In this document: in pieces, positions 47,069-58,789 of the stretch
How the letters are laid out: every line of letters begins with the position of its first letter
Numbering within the stretch: the first letter of the stretch is position 1
The notes under the pieces: generated by a model
Databases searched by the model: none
Told to the model about the DNA's origin: nothing
Seen by the model: the letters and a program-made list of their open reading frames with translations, nothing else
Made by a program: the position numbers and the translations under genes
Assembly (NCBI GenBank): GCA_009377445.1
Contig: WHUA01000007.1
Span: 116,047-180,046 of the forward strand
Length of the DNA: 64,000 nt
Direction: 5' to 3'
From: Alphaproteobacteria bacterium
GTDB taxonomy: Bacteria > Pseudomonadota > Alphaproteobacteria > UBA8366

Positions 47069-47682
47069 CAGATGCCGCTCCCCGATGGCACCTTGACCAC
47101 CTCAATCGAGTCTTCCCGGCGGCGCGCGACCTGCCGGGCGATGCTCTGCCGCCGCACGCCTTCGCGGTGCCGCAAGGTCAGCACGATCGCGCCGACCATC
47201 GCCACCAGCAGGATGAGGCCGGCCGCCTGGAACAGGTAGACGTAGTGGGTATAGATCAGCCGCCCCAGCGCATGCGTGTTGCTCACCTGCGCGGCGGCCG
47301 GCGTCGGCGCGGCAATGACCGCCGCCACGTCGGGCGAGAAGGTCCAGCTCGCGAAGACGAAGACCAGCTCGGCCAGGAGGACGATGCCGATCAGCGCGCC
47401 GATCGGCAGGTATTGCAGGAACCCCTGGCGCAGCGCGGCGAAGTTGATGTCGAGCATCATCACCACGAAGAGGAACAGCACGGCGACCGCGCCGACATAG
47501 ACCACGACCAGGATCATCGCCAGGAACTCCGCGCCGAGCAGCACGAACAGCGCCGCCGAGTTGAAGAAGGCGAGGATCAGGAACAGCACGGAATGGACCG
47601 GGTTGCGCGACGCGATCACCATCACGCCGGCCGCGACCGCCACGAAGGCGAACACGTAGAAAGCCAGCGCTTGAATGATCAT
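47068..47682 (-). CDS. nuoJ: NADH-quinone oxidoreductase subunit J
   Basis: 204 aa membrane subunit, five helices. [29 protein letters not shown] and [18 protein letters not shown] are strongly conserved family blocks. An unpaired 90-nt gap separates it from nuoI, the largest inside the operon. Confidence 0.96.
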   Translation of the reverse strand: MIIQALAFYVFAFVAVAAGVMVIASRNPVHSVLFLILAFFNSAALFVLLGAEFLAMILVVVYVGAVAVLFLFVVMMLDINFAALRQGFLQYLPIGALIGIVLLAELVFVFASWTFSPDVAAVIAAPTPAAAQVSNTHALGRLIYTHYVYLFQAAGLILLVAMVGAIVLTLRHREGVRRQSIARQVARRREDSIEVVKVPSGSGI

Positions 47683-47772
47683 GCACCCCCCCAGTGCGGC
47701 GGACTGCCCAGCCGGCCGGTTCCGGTCATCGTGTTCTCCCCCTCCGTCGGCCGGCGCGCGGGCCCGCCGTGT

Positions 47773-48261
47773 TTAGCGATACGGCGCATCCAATGCAATA
47801 TTGGCTGCGATCTCGGGCTCCCAGCGGTCGCCGTTCTCGAGCAGCTTGGCCTTGTTGTAGAAAAGCTCTTCGCGGGTTTCCGTCGCGAACTCGAAATTCG
47901 GCCCCTCGACGATGGCGTCTACCGGGCAGGCTTCCTGGCAGTAGCCGCAATAGATGCATTTCGTCATGTCGATATCGTAGCGGGTCGTGCGGCGGCTGCC
48001 GTCTTCGCGGGGCTCCGCCTCGATGGTGATCGCCAGCGCCGGGCAGATCGCCTCGCACAGCTTGCACGCGATGCAGCGCTCTTCGCCGTTCGGGTAGCGC
48101 CGGAGTGCGTGCTCGCCGCGGAAGCGCGGGCTCAACGGCCCCTTCTCGTAGGGATAATTCACCGTGTACTTGCGCCGGAACATGGTCCGGAGCGTGAGGG
48201 CCATGCCCTCCATCAGCTCCGACAGCAGGAATGACCGGGCCGTCCGGTCGAAATTGACCAT
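47773..48261 (-). CDS. nuoI: NADH-quinone oxidoreductase subunit I
   Basis: 162 aa peripheral subunit carrying two 4Fe-4S clusters: [12 protein letters not shown] and [12 protein letters not shown]. The ATG at 48261 ([11 protein letters not shown]) is preferred to a TTG one codon earlier. Confidence 0.96.
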   Translation of the reverse strand: MVNFDRTARSFLLSELMEGMALTLRTMFRRKYTVNYPYEKGPLSPRFRGEHALRRYPNGEERCIACKLCEAICPALAITIEAEPREDGSRRTTRYDIDMTKCIYCGYCQEACPVDAIVEGPNFEFATETREELFYNKAKLLENGDRWEPEIAANIALDAPYR

Positions 48262-48286
48262 CAATTCGACTCCATTGCTCTGCGCC

Positions 48287-49321
48287 TCACAGGCCGCCCG
48301 CCGGCGGAACCATGTCGAACGCCAGCAGCCAGCCGGCGGTCAGCACCACCCACAGGAGCGACAGCGGCAGGAACACCTTCCAGCCGAGGCGCATCAGTTG
48401 GTCGTAGCGGTAGCGCGGGAAAGTCGCGCGCACCCACAGAAACACGAACAGGACAAAGGCGATCTTGAGCGCGAACCAGACCGGCCCCGGCACCCAGGTG
48501 AAGGGCGCGAATTCCAGCGGCGGCAGCCAGCCGCCGAGGAACAGGATCGCGGTCATGCCGCTCATCAGGATCATGTTGGCGTATTCGCCGAGGAAGAACA
48601 TGGCGAAGGTCATCGCCGAATATTCGACGTTGTAGCCGGATACCAGCTCCGCCTCCGCCTCGGGCAGGTCGAACGGCGCGCGGTTCGTTTCCGCCAGCGC
48701 CGAGATGAAGAACACCGCGAACATCGGCATCAGCATCGAGAAGCCGAACCAGTGGTGCATGCCGCCGGCCTGCGCCAGGACGATCTTCGACAGGTTCAGC
48801 GAGCCGACCGCCAGCAATACGGTGATGATGACGAAGCCGATCGACACCTCGTAGGACACCATCTGCGCCGCCGACCTGAGCGCGCCCAAGAAGGCGTATT
48901 TCGAGTTGGACGCCCAGCCGGCCATGATGATGCCGTAGACGCCGAGCGAGGAGATCGCGAACAGGTAGAGGATGCCGACATTGACGTCGGCGAGCACGAT
49001 CCCGGCGCCGAACGGAATCACCGCCCAGGCGACGAGGCTGAGCACGAAGGTGACCACCGGCGCCAGCAGGAAGATCACCCGGTTCGCGCCCGACGGGATG
49101 ATCGTCTCCTTGAAGAACAGCTTGAGCCCGTCGGCGATCGGCTGCAGCAGGCCGAACGGGCCGACGACGTTCGGCCCTTTGCGAAGCTGCATCCAGCCGA
49201 TGACCTTGCGTTCGGCCAGGGTCAGGTACGCGACCGACAGCAGGACCGGAACCACGATCAGGAGAACGCCGCCGACGATCCAGGCGGTGGGAACCACGTA
49301 GATATCGAAGAACTCAGCCAT
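48287..49321 (-). CDS. nuoH: NADH-quinone oxidoreductase subunit H
   Basis: 344 aa membrane subunit forming the quinone chamber with NuoB and NuoD. The blocks [35 protein letters not shown] and [15 protein letters not shown] are conserved. The start overlaps the nuoG end by 8 nt. Confidence 0.97.
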   Translation of the reverse strand: MAEFFDIYVVPTAWIVGGVLLIVVPVLLSVAYLTLAERKVIGWMQLRKGPNVVGPFGLLQPIADGLKLFFKETIIPSGANRVIFLLAPVVTFVLSLVAWAVIPFGAGIVLADVNVGILYLFAISSLGVYGIIMAGWASNSKYAFLGALRSAAQMVSYEVSIGFVIITVLLAVGSLNLSKIVLAQAGGMHHWFGFSMLMPMFAVFFISALAETNRAPFDLPEAEAELVSGYNVEYSAMTFAMFFLGEYANMILMSGMTAILFLGGWLPPLEFAPFTWVPGPVWFALKIAFVLFVFLWVRATFPRYRYDQLMRLGWKVFLPLSLLWVVLTAGWLLAFDMVPPAGGL

Positions 49322-51401
49322 CGGTGCCCGTCGCCTTGCCGGAATTCGCGAGCTCGTCGGCGCATTTCGCCATCGTGACCGACGATCGGCTGATCGGATC
49401 GGTCATGTAGAAATTCGCGATTGGCGAGCGGAACGCCTCGCCGCCGAGCGGGCCGGCCTTGCCGAATGCGCCCCAGGATGCGCCCGAGGGCGACGGCTCC
49501 ACCGTATCGATCGCGAGGAAGCCCGGCAGCTCGCGGCGCAGCTTGTCGCGCAGCGCGTCCTGCGTGTCGTACGGCAGGGGCTTGCCGAGCTCGCCCGACA
49601 GCGCCCGCAGGATCGCCCAGTCCTCGCGCGCATCGCCCGGCGGGAAGACGGCCCGCGCGCCGAGCTGCACGCGCCCCTCGGTGTTGACGTAGAGACCGCT
49701 CTTCTCGGTGTAGGCGGCGCCCGGCAGGATGACGTCGGCCGCATGCGCGCCGGCGTCGCCGTGGTGTCCCTGGTAGACGACGAACGCCTTCTTCAGCCTG
49801 GCGGCATCGATCTCGTCGGCGCCGAGCAGGTAGACGACGGCGATCTCGCCCTTCTCCGCGCCCTCCAGTATCTCCGCCGTCCCCTTGCCACCCTTTCCCG
49901 GCACGAAGCCGATGTCGAGGCCGCCGACCCGCGCGGCCGCGGTATGCAGCACGTTGAAGCCGTTCCAGCCGTCCCCATTACCTGAGTCCACCATGCCCGC
50001 CTGCGCCGCGATCTCGCGCGCCGCGGACAGCACCGCCGCCCCGTCGCGCCGCGCCAGCGCGCCCATACCAAGGATCAGCATGGGCTTCTCCGCCTTCTTC
50101 AGCGTCTCGACGAAGGCGTGCCGCCCCGTGCTGAGCTGCTCCAGCGTCTCCGGCCCGGCGCCGAGATAGTCGCAGTCGTAGGTCAGGTCGTGGCGCGGCC
50201 CGACCACGCCGACCGGGAAGCCGCCGCGCAGCCAGCGCTTCCGCAGCCGCGCGTTGACCAGCGGCGCCTCCCAGCGCGGGTTCGTCCCGATCAGGAGGCA
50301 GGCGTCCGCCGCCTCGATCCCGGCGATGGTGGTGTTGAACAGGTAGCTCGCGCGCACCGACGGATCGAGCGCGGCGCCGTCCTGGCGGCAGTCGAGATGC
50401 GGCGAGCCGATCGCCGCCATGAGGCCGCGCAGCGCGTACATCGATTCCACGTCGCACAGGTCGCCCGCGAGCGCCGCGACCTTGGCCGGCCCCGCGGCGG
50501 TGATCTTGGCGGCCACCGCGCGCAACGCGTCGCCCCAGCTCGCCTCCTCCAGCTTGCCCTGGGCGTTCCGCACATAGGGGCGGTCGAGACGCTGGCGCAG
50601 CAGCCCGTCGCAGGCGAAGCGCGACTTGTCGGAGATCCACTCCTCGTTGACGTCTTCGTTGAGGCGCGGCAGCACGCGCATGACTTCGTTGCCGCGCGCG
50701 TCGACGCGGATGTTGCAGCCGACCGCGTCCATAACGTCGATGCTCTCGGTCTTGCTCAGCTCCCAGGAGCGCGCGGCGAAGGCGTAAGGCTTGGAGGTCA
50801 GCGCGCCGACCGGGCATAGGTCGATGACGTTGCCCGAAAGCTCGGACTGGATCGCCTGCTCAAGCGAGGTGATCTCCGCGTGCTCGCCGCGGTTCAGCAT
50901 GCCGATCGCGTCCACGCCCGCGACCTCGGACGCGAACCGGATGCAGCGCGTGCAGTGGATGCAGCGGGTCATGATGGTCTTGACCAGCGGCCCCATGTAT
51001 TTCTCTTTGACGGCGCGCTTGTTTTCCGCGTAGCGGCTGCCGTCGTAGCCGTAGGCCATCGCCTGGTCCTGCAGGTCGCATTCGCCGCCCTGGTCGCAGA
51101 TCGGGCAGTCGAGCGGATGGTTGATCAGCAGGAACTCCATCACCCCGTTGCGCGCCCGCTTCACCATCGGCGTGTCGGTGAAAATCTCCATCCCCTCGCC
51201 CACCGGCAGCGCGCAGGACGCCGCCGGCTTCGGCGGTCCGGGCTTCACCTCGACCAGGCACATGCGGCAGTTGCCGGCGATCGACAGGCGCTCGTGGTAG
51301 CAGAAGCGCGGGATCTCGACGCCGATCTGCTCGCAGGCTTGCAGGACGGTCAGCCCCGCCTCGACCTCGACTTCCTGCCCGTTGATCTTGACCTTCGGCA
51401 T
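49314..51401 (-). CDS. nuoG: NADH-quinone oxidoreductase subunit G
   Basis: 695 aa. The N-terminal 2Fe-2S domain (CRMCLVEV), the His-ligated and Cys-ligated 4Fe-4S clusters ([35 protein letters not shown]) and a molybdopterin-oxidoreductase-like domain without cofactor are recognised. It belongs to the peripheral NADH module. Confidence 0.96.
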   Translation of the reverse strand: MPKVKINGQEVEVEAGLTVLQACEQIGVEIPRFCYHERLSIAGNCRMCLVEVKPGPPKPAASCALPVGEGMEIFTDTPMVKRARNGVMEFLLINHPLDCPICDQGGECDLQDQAMAYGYDGSRYAENKRAVKEKYMGPLVKTIMTRCIHCTRCIRFASEVAGVDAIGMLNRGEHAEITSLEQAIQSELSGNVIDLCPVGALTSKPYAFAARSWELSKTESIDVMDAVGCNIRVDARGNEVMRVLPRLNEDVNEEWISDKSRFACDGLLRQRLDRPYVRNAQGKLEEASWGDALRAVAAKITAAGPAKVAALAGDLCDVESMYALRGLMAAIGSPHLDCRQDGAALDPSVRASYLFNTTIAGIEAADACLLIGTNPRWEAPLVNARLRKRWLRGGFPVGVVGPRHDLTYDCDYLGAGPETLEQLSTGRHAFVETLKKAEKPMLILGMGALARRDGAAVLSAAREIAAQAGMVDSGNGDGWNGFNVLHTAAARVGGLDIGFVPGKGGKGTAEILEGAEKGEIAVVYLLGADEIDAARLKKAFVVYQGHHGDAGAHAADVILPGAAYTEKSGLYVNTEGRVQLGARAVFPPGDAREDWAILRALSGELGKPLPYDTQDALRDKLRRELPGFLAIDTVEPSPSGASWGAFGKAGPLGGEAFRSPIANFYMTDPISRSSVTMAKCADELANSGKATGTDG

Positions 51402-51411
51402 CGTTCCCCCG

Positions 51412-52698
51412 TCAAGCCGCGACGCGGCTCTTGCCTTTGCGCTGTTTGATCCGGTCCTCGATCTCGCCGCGGAAATGGCGGATCAGCCCCTGCACCGGCC
51501 AAGCCGCGCCGTCGCCCAGCGCGCAGATTGTGTGGCCCTCGACCTGCCCCGCGACATCGAGCAGCGTCTCGATCTCGCCGACCTCGGCGTCGCCCTTGAC
51601 CATGCGCTCCAGCACCCGCCACATCCAGCCGGTGCCTTCGCGGCAGGGCGTGCACTGGCCGCAGCTTTCGTGCTTGTAGAAATAGGCGAGCCGCGCGATC
51701 GCCTTGATGATGTCGGTCGACTTGTCCATGACGATCAGCGCCGCGGTGCCGAGGCCCGATTTGACCTCCTTCAGCGCGTCGAAATCCATCAGGACATCGT
51801 CGCAGATCCCCTTCGGCAGGACCGGCGTCGAGCTGCCGCCCGGGATGACCGCCAGCAGGTTGTCCCAGCCGCCGCGCACGCCGCCGGCATGCTTCTCGAT
51901 CAGCTCGCGCATCGGGATCGACATCGCCTCTTCCACGTTGCACGGCTTCTCGACGTGACCGGAGATGCAGAAGATCTTGGTGCCCGCGTTGTTCTCGCGC
52001 CCGAAGCCGGTGAACCAGCTTGCGCCGCGGCGAAGGATGGTCGGCGCGACGGCGATGCTCTCCACGTTGTTGACCGTCGTGGGGCAGCCGTAGAGGCCCG
52101 ACATCGCCGGGAATGGCGGCTTGAGGCGCGGCATGCCCTTCTTGCCTTCGAGGCTTTCCAGCAGCGCCGTCTCTTCGCCGCAGATATAGGCGCCGGCGCC
52201 GCGGTGGACATAGACGTCGAACGCCCAGCCGGAGCCGCAGGCGTCCGGTCCGAGCAGCTTCGCTTCATACGCCTGGTCCACGGCGGCCTGCAAGCGCGCC
52301 GCCTCGTTGAAGAACTCGCCCCTGACATAGACGTAAGCGGCGTGCGCGCCCATCGCGAAACCGGCGACGAGGCAGCCTTCGACCAGCTTGTGCGGGTCGT
52401 GGCGCAGGATGTCGCGGTCCTTGCAGGTGCCGGGCTCGCTTTCGTCGGCGTTGACCACCAGGTAGTGCGGCCGGGCGCCGATCTCCTTCGGCATGAAGGA
52501 CCATTTGAGGCCGGTCGGGAAGCCGGCCCCGCCGCGCCCGCGCAGGCCCGACGCCTTCATCTCGTTGACGATCCAGTCGCGACCCTTCTTGATGATATCG
52601 GCGGTGTTGTCCCAGTCGCCGCGGCGGCGCGCGCCCTCCAGGCCCCAGTCGTGCTGGCCATAGAGATTGGTGAAGATGCGGTCCTTGTCCTGCAGCAT
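51412..52698 (-). CDS. nuoF: NADH-quinone oxidoreductase subunit F
   Basis: 428 aa subunit binding NADH, FMN and the N3 cluster. [50 protein letters not shown] and the cluster motif [10 protein letters not shown] are conserved. It precedes nuoG by 10 nt. Confidence 0.97.
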   Translation of the reverse strand: MLQDKDRIFTNLYGQHDWGLEGARRRGDWDNTADIIKKGRDWIVNEMKASGLRGRGGAGFPTGLKWSFMPKEIGARPHYLVVNADESEPGTCKDRDILRHDPHKLVEGCLVAGFAMGAHAAYVYVRGEFFNEAARLQAAVDQAYEAKLLGPDACGSGWAFDVYVHRGAGAYICGEETALLESLEGKKGMPRLKPPFPAMSGLYGCPTTVNNVESIAVAPTILRRGASWFTGFGRENNAGTKIFCISGHVEKPCNVEEAMSIPMRELIEKHAGGVRGGWDNLLAVIPGGSSTPVLPKGICDDVLMDFDALKEVKSGLGTAALIVMDKSTDIIKAIARLAYFYKHESCGQCTPCREGTGWMWRVLERMVKGDAEVGEIETLLDVAGQVEGHTICALGDGAAWPVQGLIRHFRGEIEDRIKQRKGKSRVAA

Positions 52699-52704
52699 CC
52701 GGCG

Positions 52705-53292
52705 CTATCCCTTCGCCAACGCGATGTTCTTGAGCGTCGTCGCGCCGCCGGCCGGCGCGGAAGTCTGGCGGTCGATCTGCGGGCCGGGCTCGGGCGTCTC
52801 GCCCGCCTGCAGCGCCTTCAGTATCTTCACCATCGAGGCGGCGTCGAGGTCTTCGTAGAAATCGTCGTTGATCTGCACGATCGGCGCGTTGACGCAGCCG
52901 CCGAGGCACTCGACCTCGATCATGCTGAACATCCCGTCCTTGGTCGTCTCGCCGAAGTCGATGCCGGTGTGCTTGCGGATGGCGTCGACGACCTCCGACG
53001 AGCCGCGCAGCCAGCACGGCGTCGTCGTGCAGCACTGCAGGTGAAATTTCCCGACCGGCTTGCGGTGGAACATGGTGTAGAAGGTGGCGACCTCCATCAC
53101 CCGGATACGCGGCATGTCGATCATCGCCGCGATGGCGTCGACGACGGCGTCCGAGGCGTGGCCATCGTTCTGGCGCTGCGCCAGGTCGAGCAAGGGCAGG
53201 ACCGCGCTATGCTGCCGGCCTTGCGGATAACGGGCGATGATTTGCTTCGCCGTCGCAAGGTTTTCGTCGTTGAACTTGAAGCTTTCGCTCAT
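52705..53292 (-). CDS. nuoE: NADH-quinone oxidoreductase subunit E
   Basis: 195 aa thioredoxin-like subunit with one 2Fe-2S cluster: CTTTPCWLRG and VECLGGCVNAP give the four cysteines. The ATG at 53292 gives MSESFKF; the longer frame to 53514 overlaps nuoD and is rejected. The last 30 residues are a variable tail. Confidence 0.95.
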   Translation of the reverse strand: MSESFKFNDENLATAKQIIARYPQGRQHSAVLPLLDLAQRQNDGHASDAVVDAIAAMIDMPRIRVMEVATFYTMFHRKPVGKFHLQCCTTTPCWLRGSSEVVDAIRKHTGIDFGETTKDGMFSMIEVECLGGCVNAPIVQINDDFYEDLDAASMVKILKALQAGETPEPGPQIDRQTSAPAGGATTLKNIALAKG

Positions 53293-53320
53293 CTGATGAG
53301 TTCCACCCGTCCTTGCGCGC

Positions 53321-54502
53321 TCAACGATCGATCTCGCCGAACACGACATCCATCGAGCCGAGTATCGCCACCGAGTCCGCAAGCATGTGGCCCTTGCACA
53401 TGTAATCCATGGCCTGCAGGTGCGGGAATCCCGGCGCCCGGATCTTGCAGCGATACGGCCGGTTGCTGCCGTCCGACACGAGATACACGCCGAATTCGCC
53501 CTTCGGCGCCTCAACCGCTGTATAGGTCTCCCCCGCCGGAACGTGGAAGCCCTCGGTATAGAGCTTGAAGTGATGGATCAGCGATTCCATGGACCGCTTC
53601 ATTTCGCCGCGGGTCGGCGGCGCGATCTTCTTCTCGCGGTAGATAACCGGCCCCGAGGGCATTTTATCAAGGCACTGGTGGATGAGCCTGAGACTCTGCC
53701 GCACCTCCTCGACGCGCACGAGATAGCGGTCGTAGCAGTCGCCGTTCTTGCCGATCGGAATGTCGAAGTCGAGCTGGTCGTAGACCATGTAGGGCTGCGC
53801 CTTGCGCAGGTCCCAGGCGACGCCCGACGCGCGCAGCATCGGCCCGGTCAGCCCCCAGGCGAGCGCGTCTTCGGCGGAGATGATGCCGATATCGACGCTA
53901 CGCTGCTTGAAGATACGGTTCTCGTTGAGGATCGTCTCCATGTCCGCGATGAATTTCGGGAACTGCTCGGCCCAGGCGCGGATGTCGTCGGTCAATCCCG
54001 CCGGCAGGTCCTGATGCACGCCGCCGACGCGGTAATAGCAGGCGTGAAGGCGCGCGCCCGACACACGCTCGTAGAACTCCATCAGCAGTTCGCGCTGCTC
54101 GAACCCCCACAGCATCGGCGTCATCGCGCCCACGTCCATGGCGAAGGCCGTGAGGTTCAGCAGGTGATTGAGGATGCGCGTGATCTCGTCGAACAGGACG
54201 CGGATGTACTGCCCGCGCGGCGGCACCGTGATGCCCAGCAGCTTCTCGGCCGCCAGCACGAAGGCGTGCTCCTGGTTCATCGGCGCGACGTAGTCGAGGC
54301 GGTCGAAATACGGGATCGCCTGCATGTAGGTCTTGTATTCGATCAGCTTCTCGGTGCCGCGGTGCAGGAGGCCGATATGCGGATCGACCCGCTCGACCAC
54401 CTCGCCGTCCATTTCCATGACCATGCGCAGCACGCCGTGCGCCGCAGGGTGCTGCGGCCCGAAGTTCATGGTCATGGTCTTGATCTGCGGATCGCCGGTC
54501 AC
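53321..54502 (-). CDS. nuoD: NADH-quinone oxidoreductase subunit D
   Basis: 393 aa, 49-kDa-type subunit lining the quinone pocket. [30 protein letters not shown] and [15 protein letters not shown] are conserved. The start is a GTG at 54502 overlapping the nuoC stop as GTGA; no ATG lies nearby in frame. Confidence 0.95.
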   Translation of the reverse strand: MTGDPQIKTMTMNFGPQHPAAHGVLRMVMEMDGEVVERVDPHIGLLHRGTEKLIEYKTYMQAIPYFDRLDYVAPMNQEHAFVLAAEKLLGITVPPRGQYIRVLFDEITRILNHLLNLTAFAMDVGAMTPMLWGFEQRELLMEFYERVSGARLHACYYRVGGVHQDLPAGLTDDIRAWAEQFPKFIADMETILNENRIFKQRSVDIGIISAEDALAWGLTGPMLRASGVAWDLRKAQPYMVYDQLDFDIPIGKNGDCYDRYLVRVEEVRQSLRLIHQCLDKMPSGPVIYREKKIAPPTRGEMKRSMESLIHHFKLYTEGFHVPAGETYTAVEAPKGEFGVYLVSDGSNRPYRCKIRAPGFPHLQAMDYMCKGHMLADSVAILGSMDVVFGEIDR

Positions 54503-55119
54503 GACGGCTTCTCCTTCGTCGCCTTCTCGTCGCCGGGGAGCGGCGTCATGCCTTCCCAGGGGCTGAGGAAGTCGAAGCTGCGGAAATCCTGGCGCAGCTT
54601 GACCGGCTCGTAGACCACGCGGCGCTGCTCGTCGTCGTAACGCACCTCGACGTAGCCGGTCAGCGGGAAATCCTTCCGCAGCGGATGGCCGTCGAAGCCG
54701 TAGTCGGTCAGCATGCGGCGCAGGTCGGGATGGCCGCTGAAGAACACGCCGTACATATCCCAGCATTCCCGCTCGTACCAGCCGGCGGCCGGAAAGACCT
54801 CGGCGACGGACGGCACCGGCTTCTCCTCGTCCGTCGCCAGCTTGACGCGGATGCGCTGGTTCCGCTTCAGCGACAGCAGGTTATAAACGACCTCGAACCG
54901 CTCTTCCCGCTCGGGATAGTCCACGGCGGTAATGTCGATCAGCATCTGGAACAGGCAATTGGCGTCGTTGCGCAGCGTCTTCAGGACGGCCGCGACCGCC
55001 TCGCGCCTCACCGTGATCATCAGCTCGCCGTAACGGATCTCGCGGTGCAGCAGGTCGCGCTTCAGGTGGCTGGCGACATAGCCGCCCAATTCCTCGAGGG
55101 CTTGATATCTTTCATCCAT
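54499..55119 (-). CDS. nuoC: NADH-quinone oxidoreductase subunit C
   Basis: 206 aa, 30-kDa-type subunit separate from Nuo[39 protein letters not shown] is the family signature region. It follows nuoB by 26 nt. Confidence 0.96.
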   Translation of the reverse strand: MDERYQALEELGGYVASHLKRDLLHREIRYGELMITVRREAVAAVLKTLRNDANCLFQMLIDITAVDYPEREERFEVVYNLLSLKRNQRIRVKLATDEEKPVPSVAEVFPAAGWYERECWDMYGVFFSGHPDLRRMLTDYGFDGHPLRKDFPLTGYVEVRYDDEQRRVVYEPVKLRQDFRSFDFLSPWEGMTPLPGDEKATKEKPS

Positions 55120-55145
55120 TGCGCTGTTACGCCTGTGCCCTTAGC

Positions 55146-55691
55146 TCAACGTGCGATGGTGCCGGTGCGGCGGATCTTTTTTTGCAGTTGCAGGATTCCG
55201 TACACCAGCGCTTCCGCCGTCGGCGGGCACCCCGGCACATAGATATCGACCGGCACGATGCGGTCGCAGCCGCGTACGACGGAATAGGAATAGTGGTAGT
55301 AGCCGCCGCCGTTGGCGCACGACCCCATGGAAATCACCCAGCGGGGCTCCGCCATCTGGTCGTATACCTTGCGCAGCGCGGGCGCCATCTTGTTGGTGAG
55401 GGTCCCTGCCACGATCATGACGTCGGACTGCCTGGGGCTGGCGCGCGGCACGACGCCGAAGCGGTCGAGGTCGTAACGCGGCATGTAGGCGTGCATCATC
55501 TCGACGGCGCAGCAGGCCAGGCCGAAGGTCATCGGCCAGAGCGACCCCGTGCGCGCCCAGTTGACCACCTTGTCGAGCTGGGCGACCACGAAACCCTTGT
55601 CGGACAGCTCGTCGGTCACGGACTTCAAGACAGCGTCCTGCGCCGTCCCCGGCGGCAGCGGGCGCGTACCGGGCGATGCCGTCACTCCCAT
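55146..55691 (-). CDS. nuoB: NADH-quinone oxidoreductase subunit B
   Basis: 181 aa, carries the N2 cluster next to the quinone: [21 protein letters not shown] and [12 protein letters not shown] contain its cysteines. The ATG at 55691 overlaps nuoA by 10 nt. The in-frame extension upstream lies within nuoA and is rejected. Confidence 0.97.
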   Translation of the reverse strand: MGVTASPGTRPLPPGTAQDAVLKSVTDELSDKGFVVAQLDKVVNWARTGSLWPMTFGLACCAVEMMHAYMPRYDLDRFGVVPRASPRQSDVMIVAGTLTNKMAPALRKVYDQMAEPRWVISMGSCANGGGYYHYSYSVVRGCDRIVPVDIYVPGCPPTAEALVYGILQLQKKIRRTGTIAR

Positions 55692-56047
55692 TCGAGCGCT
55701 CCTTTCCGCCACTCGTAGATGAACCCGACCGTCAGGACGGCGAGGAATATGACCATCGAGCAGAAACCGAACACGCCGATGTCGCCGAATGCGACCGCCC
55801 AGGGAAACAGGAATGCCACTTCGAGATCGAAGATAATGAAGAGGATGGCGACGAGGTAGAAGCGCACGTCGAACCGGCTGCGCGCGTCGTCGAAGGCTTC
55901 GAAGCCGCATTCGTAGGCCGACAACTTCTCGGAATCCGGCCGCTGCTTCGCGACGAGGTAGCTCGCCACGACCATGAGCACCGCGATCCCGGTCGCGATG
56001 ACCAGGAATATCAGGATAGGCAGATATTCGCGGAGCAACTCGTCCAT
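55682..56047 (-). CDS. nuoA: NADH-quinone oxidoreductase subunit A
   Basis: 121 aa, three transmembrane helices. [39 protein letters not shown] is diagnostic. The ATG at 56047 ([10 protein letters not shown]) is chosen; a GTG at 56101 would add 18 unconserved residues. First gene of the nuo operon. Confidence 0.96.
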   Translation of the reverse strand: MDELLREYLPILIFLVIATGIAVLMVVASYLVAKQRPDSEKLSAYECGFEAFDDARSRFDVRFYLVAILFIIFDLEVAFLFPWAVAFGDIGVFGFCSMVIFLAVLTVGFIYEWRKGALEWE

Positions 56048-56176
56048 CTGCACACTCACCCGGCTGATGCCGTTGTATGTCCCCTCGCCGCTTCCGGCCA
56101 CTTCCCCAGCGGCTGCGGCGCTTCAAAGCCCATTCGTCCCTTATGCTGCGGAGCAGCGGTGCGTTCGAGCACGGGC

Positions 56177-56204
56177 AATATAGAGTCTGCCTCTTTGATG
56201 TAAA
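56177..56204 (-). promoter_or_regulatory. Candidate promoter of the nuo operon
   Basis: On the minus strand TTTACA (complement of 56199-56204) and TATATT (complement of 56177-56182) are 16 nt apart, about 130 nt before nuoA and downstream of tRNA-Asp. No other good match is seen in the 280-nt gap. Confidence 0.4.
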
Positions 56205-56327
56205 AGTAAGAAGTCATGCCGAAAAGGCAAATTCGCCCGCCGCGCTCCCGACCCCGGTACGCGGGAGTTGCAACAACCCGTCCGCGAAGCAGCCATGCGA
56301 CGTAATAGCCGGCGTATCTGAGGAAAA

Positions 56328-56404
<77 letters not shown>

Positions 56405-56526
56405 AGAGAATCGAGGTGGCACCATGTAATGGACGCCCTGACGGGTGTCAAGCAGCCAAAGAGAACGGCCGCCCGCCGGAAAAGCTGCTCAAGATGTTGT
56501 GAAAGCGGAAAGCCCGCAGGCAGCGG

Positions 56527-57078
56527 CTATTCGTCGTCGCGCAGGCGGTGGCCGAGCTTCTTCATCCCGGATTCCAGCCCGTAATAGATCACGACGGGGC
56601 TGAATCCCCCGAACACGACCAGCATCATCAGCGCGGTGATATTCGTGTTTTCCGCGACGCGTGCGTAGAACGCCGCAGTCACCCCCCAGGCGATCATCCA
56701 GACGGCGAAACCCAGCAGCTTCAGGACCTGCAAGGTAAATGTCCGCCTGACCGCCGACCCCGCGGCCGCCAGTTTCGCCGAGCCCCTGAACCTGTCGGCG
56801 AGCTTGCCGGCGAAGCCGGTGGCTCCGCCCCCCGCCCCGGCGCCTCGGCGGGCCAGGCTCACCCTGCGGGGACCGCGGATGAAGATGAGCACGACGGCAA
56901 CGATCGCCAGCGCGATACAGGCGGCGAGAAACCGCATATCCCCGGTAGCGAGATAGAGGCCTGCGAGAATGCCGCAGGGAATGACCGCGGCGAGAATGCC
57001 GACGATCTCCCAAACGCCGCCGGAGCGCGCCAGTCCGCGCCCTGCCGTGACAGACCCCGTGCTCGCATCGTGAAGCAT
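56527..57078 (-). CDS. Hypothetical membrane protein
   Basis: 183 aa with four predicted transmembrane helices in two pairs (about 25-45 and 49-67; 115-136 and 145-165), separated by a basic, glycine-rich cytoplasmic linker. The ATG at 57078 removes a low-complexity N-terminal extension of the open frame. No family recognised. Confidence 0.6.
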   Translation of the reverse strand: MLHDASTGSVTAGRGLARSGGVWEIVGILAAVIPCGILAGLYLATGDMRFLAACIALAIVAVVLIFIRGPRRVSLARRGAGAGGGATGFAGKLADRFRGSAKLAAAGSAVRRTFTLQVLKLLGFAVWMIAWGVTAAFYARVAENTNITALMMLVVFGGFSPVVIYYGLESGMKKLGHRLRDDE

Positions 57079-57112
57079 GCCGGGATTTTCGCCGGGTATC
57101 CCTAAGGAAGCG

Positions 57113-57478
57113 TTAAATTTCAAGGCCCCAGCTTTCCGATGCCAGCCGCGCCTCCTGGCTGTCCGGATAGGCGAACTCGTAGCCGCAGGCGAGGAAATGC
57201 CGGGCCGACAGGGCATTTCCCCGGGCGCCCAGGAACACGCACAAGCCCAGCACTGCGAAGCTCAGGGTCCAACCGAGCGTGTCGGCGTCGCCGCCGGCCG
57301 CCAGCGGAACCGCGAGTTGCAGGAACCATAAGATCAGCATCGCGGTTCCCCAAAAGGCCATCCCGCGAAAGAAAAGCGGCAGGCCGAAGAACCCCGCGCC
57401 GAGGAAGATCGGCCAGCTCCATCCCGTATCGATGAACTTGAAGCTGCCGGAATTCGGGTGCCGAAGCGCAACCTGCAT
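57113..57478 (-). CDS. Small membrane protein, DUF2628-like
   Basis: 121 aa. The N-terminus FKFIDTGWSWPIFLGAGFFGLPLFFRG, with a beta strand leading straight into a Trp-rich helix, resembles DUF2628-type proteins, followed by two further helices. Function unknown. The ATG at 57478 is preferred to an extension reaching 57589. Family placement is tentative. Confidence 0.55.
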   Translation of the reverse strand: MQVALRHPNSGSFKFIDTGWSWPIFLGAGFFGLPLFFRGMAFWGTAMLILWFLQLAVPLAAGGDADTLGWTLSFAVLGLCVFLGARGNALSARHFLACGYEFAYPDSQEARLASESWGLEI

Positions 57479-57694
57479 GACCCATCGTCTCCCATTCGGA
57501 CCGCGTCCGGCCAAGCGGATGCGGATATTACGGCGCATTCCGATATTGACGATTCTTCGAATATCAAAATATTCCAGAATATATACCAAGGTATTAACAG
57601 AATACTTGGCGATCTATTGTCGGTTATTACTTGATGACGGTTCCAACACGATTTGCCGTTTTCCGCCACAACGGAAGCGGGTAGAGTTCGCCGC

Positions 57695-58234
57695 ATGCAG
57701 ACGGTGAGAACCAGCAAGTTCCTGAGCCTCATACTCCGCCACAAGCCCGAAGCCGTGGGCATCGCGCTCAGCGCCGACGGGTGGGCCGACGTCGGCAAGC
57801 TGCTCGCCGGGATGGCGCGCCAGGGCCATAGCCTCCGATTCCAGGATCTCGTCGAGGTCGTGGAGACGAACGACAAGCGCCGCTACGCCTTCAACGAGGA
57901 CCGGACGAAAATCCGCGCCGTCCAGGGACACAGCCGCCCGGTCGAGCTGGGCTATGAGACGGTATTGCCGCCGGAGCGGCTGTTTCACGGCACGGTCGAG
58001 CGCTTCATCGCCTCGATCCGGGCGGAAGGCCTGGTGCCGGGCCGCCGGCAGCACGTGCATCTGAGCCGAAGCCGCGCCATCGCCGAACAGGTCGGGCAGC
58101 GTCGCGGCCGGCCCGTCATCCTGACGATCGACAGCCGCGCCATGGCCGAGGGCGGCCATCCGTTCTATCGGGCCGACAACGGCGTCTGGCTGACCCGGCA
58201 TGTGCCGGCCGCATTCATCGTGGAATGGCAATGA
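57695..58234 (+). CDS. kptA: RNA 2'-phosphotransferase, Tpt1/KptA family
   Basis: 179 aa. SKFLSLILRHKPEAVGIALSADGWADV is the N-terminal winged-helix signature, and RLFHGT, HVHLS and the final HVPAAFIV belong to the ADP-ribosyltransferase-like core. In eukaryotes this enzyme removes the splice-junction 2'-phosphate of tRNA using NAD+. Bacteria have no such splicing pathway, so the natural substrate here (perhaps 2'-phospho RNA ends or an ADP-ribosylation target) is open. Confidence 0.92.
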   Translation: MQTVRTSKFLSLILRHKPEAVGIALSADGWADVGKLLAGMARQGHSLRFQDLVEVVETNDKRRYAFNEDRTKIRAVQGHSRPVELGYETVLPPERLFHGTVERFIASIRAEGLVPGRRQHVHLSRSRAIAEQVGQRRGRPVILTIDSRAMAEGGHPFYRADNGVWLTRHVPAAFIVEWQ

Positions 58235-58252
58235 GCGGGCGGCGGACCCGCA

Positions 58253-58789
58253 TCATGCAATTTTCGTTTTATAGGCATGGTAGATCGCGGTGCCGCCCGG
58301 GACGGGACGCCGCTCGGTAGCGATCGTCTCGTCGGGCGCCATCGAACCCAGGTCGATGTCGCGATCGGGCAGGATGACGATCGCGCGGCTGTCGATCAGG
58401 ACGACAACAAGGAATTCCCCCGAACGCGATCCCGACGCCCAGCGCTTGAGCTGCGAGTAATAGGGCTCCGCCTTCCAGGCATCCGGCCTGCCGGGATCGA
58501 CATGCGCGCGCAGCGCCTGCCCCGTCGGGTCGAAATCCAGCACGATTTTCGATTTCATCGGCCGCCAGGCTTCGGCGACTTCGGCCCAGGTGAGGTAGGC
58601 GCAGAAATAGTCGCGGCATTCCTGCGGGCGGCGGTCGTAAATCCGGCACCCGGCGCCGATCGAGCAATGCGCGCACCATTTGCCGAGCGGCTTTTCCAGC
58701 GCGTCGATGCCGAGCACCTTGCAGCACATCGTGCAGTCGCCGCATGCGCGACCGGGCAACAGCGGAGATGAGCGGTTCGAGCCAGCCAT
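58253..58789 (-). CDS. YkgJ-family cysteine cluster protein
   Basis: 178 aa. Cysteines in CGDCTMCCKVLG, CAHC, GCRIYDRRPQECRDYFC fit the YkgJ/UPF0153 zinc- or iron-binding cluster. The C-terminal half is an unassigned alpha/beta domain. It converges with kptA (18-nt gap). Confidence 0.85.
   Translation of the reverse strand: MAGSNRSSPLLPGRACGDCTMCCKVLGIDALEKPLGKWCAHCSIGAGCRIYDRRPQECRDYFCAYLTWAEVAEAWRPMKSKIVLDFDPTGQALRAHVDPGRPDAWKAEPYYSQLKRWASGSRSGEFLVVVLIDSRAIVILPDRDIDLGSMAPDETIATERRPVPGGTAIYHAYKTKIA

Noticed and set aside
43278..47105. A 1275-codon minus-strand open frame covering nuoK-nuoM
   Set aside because: Only its C-terminal part is real (second half of nuoM); the remainder is a frame-shifted reading of nuoL and nuoK.
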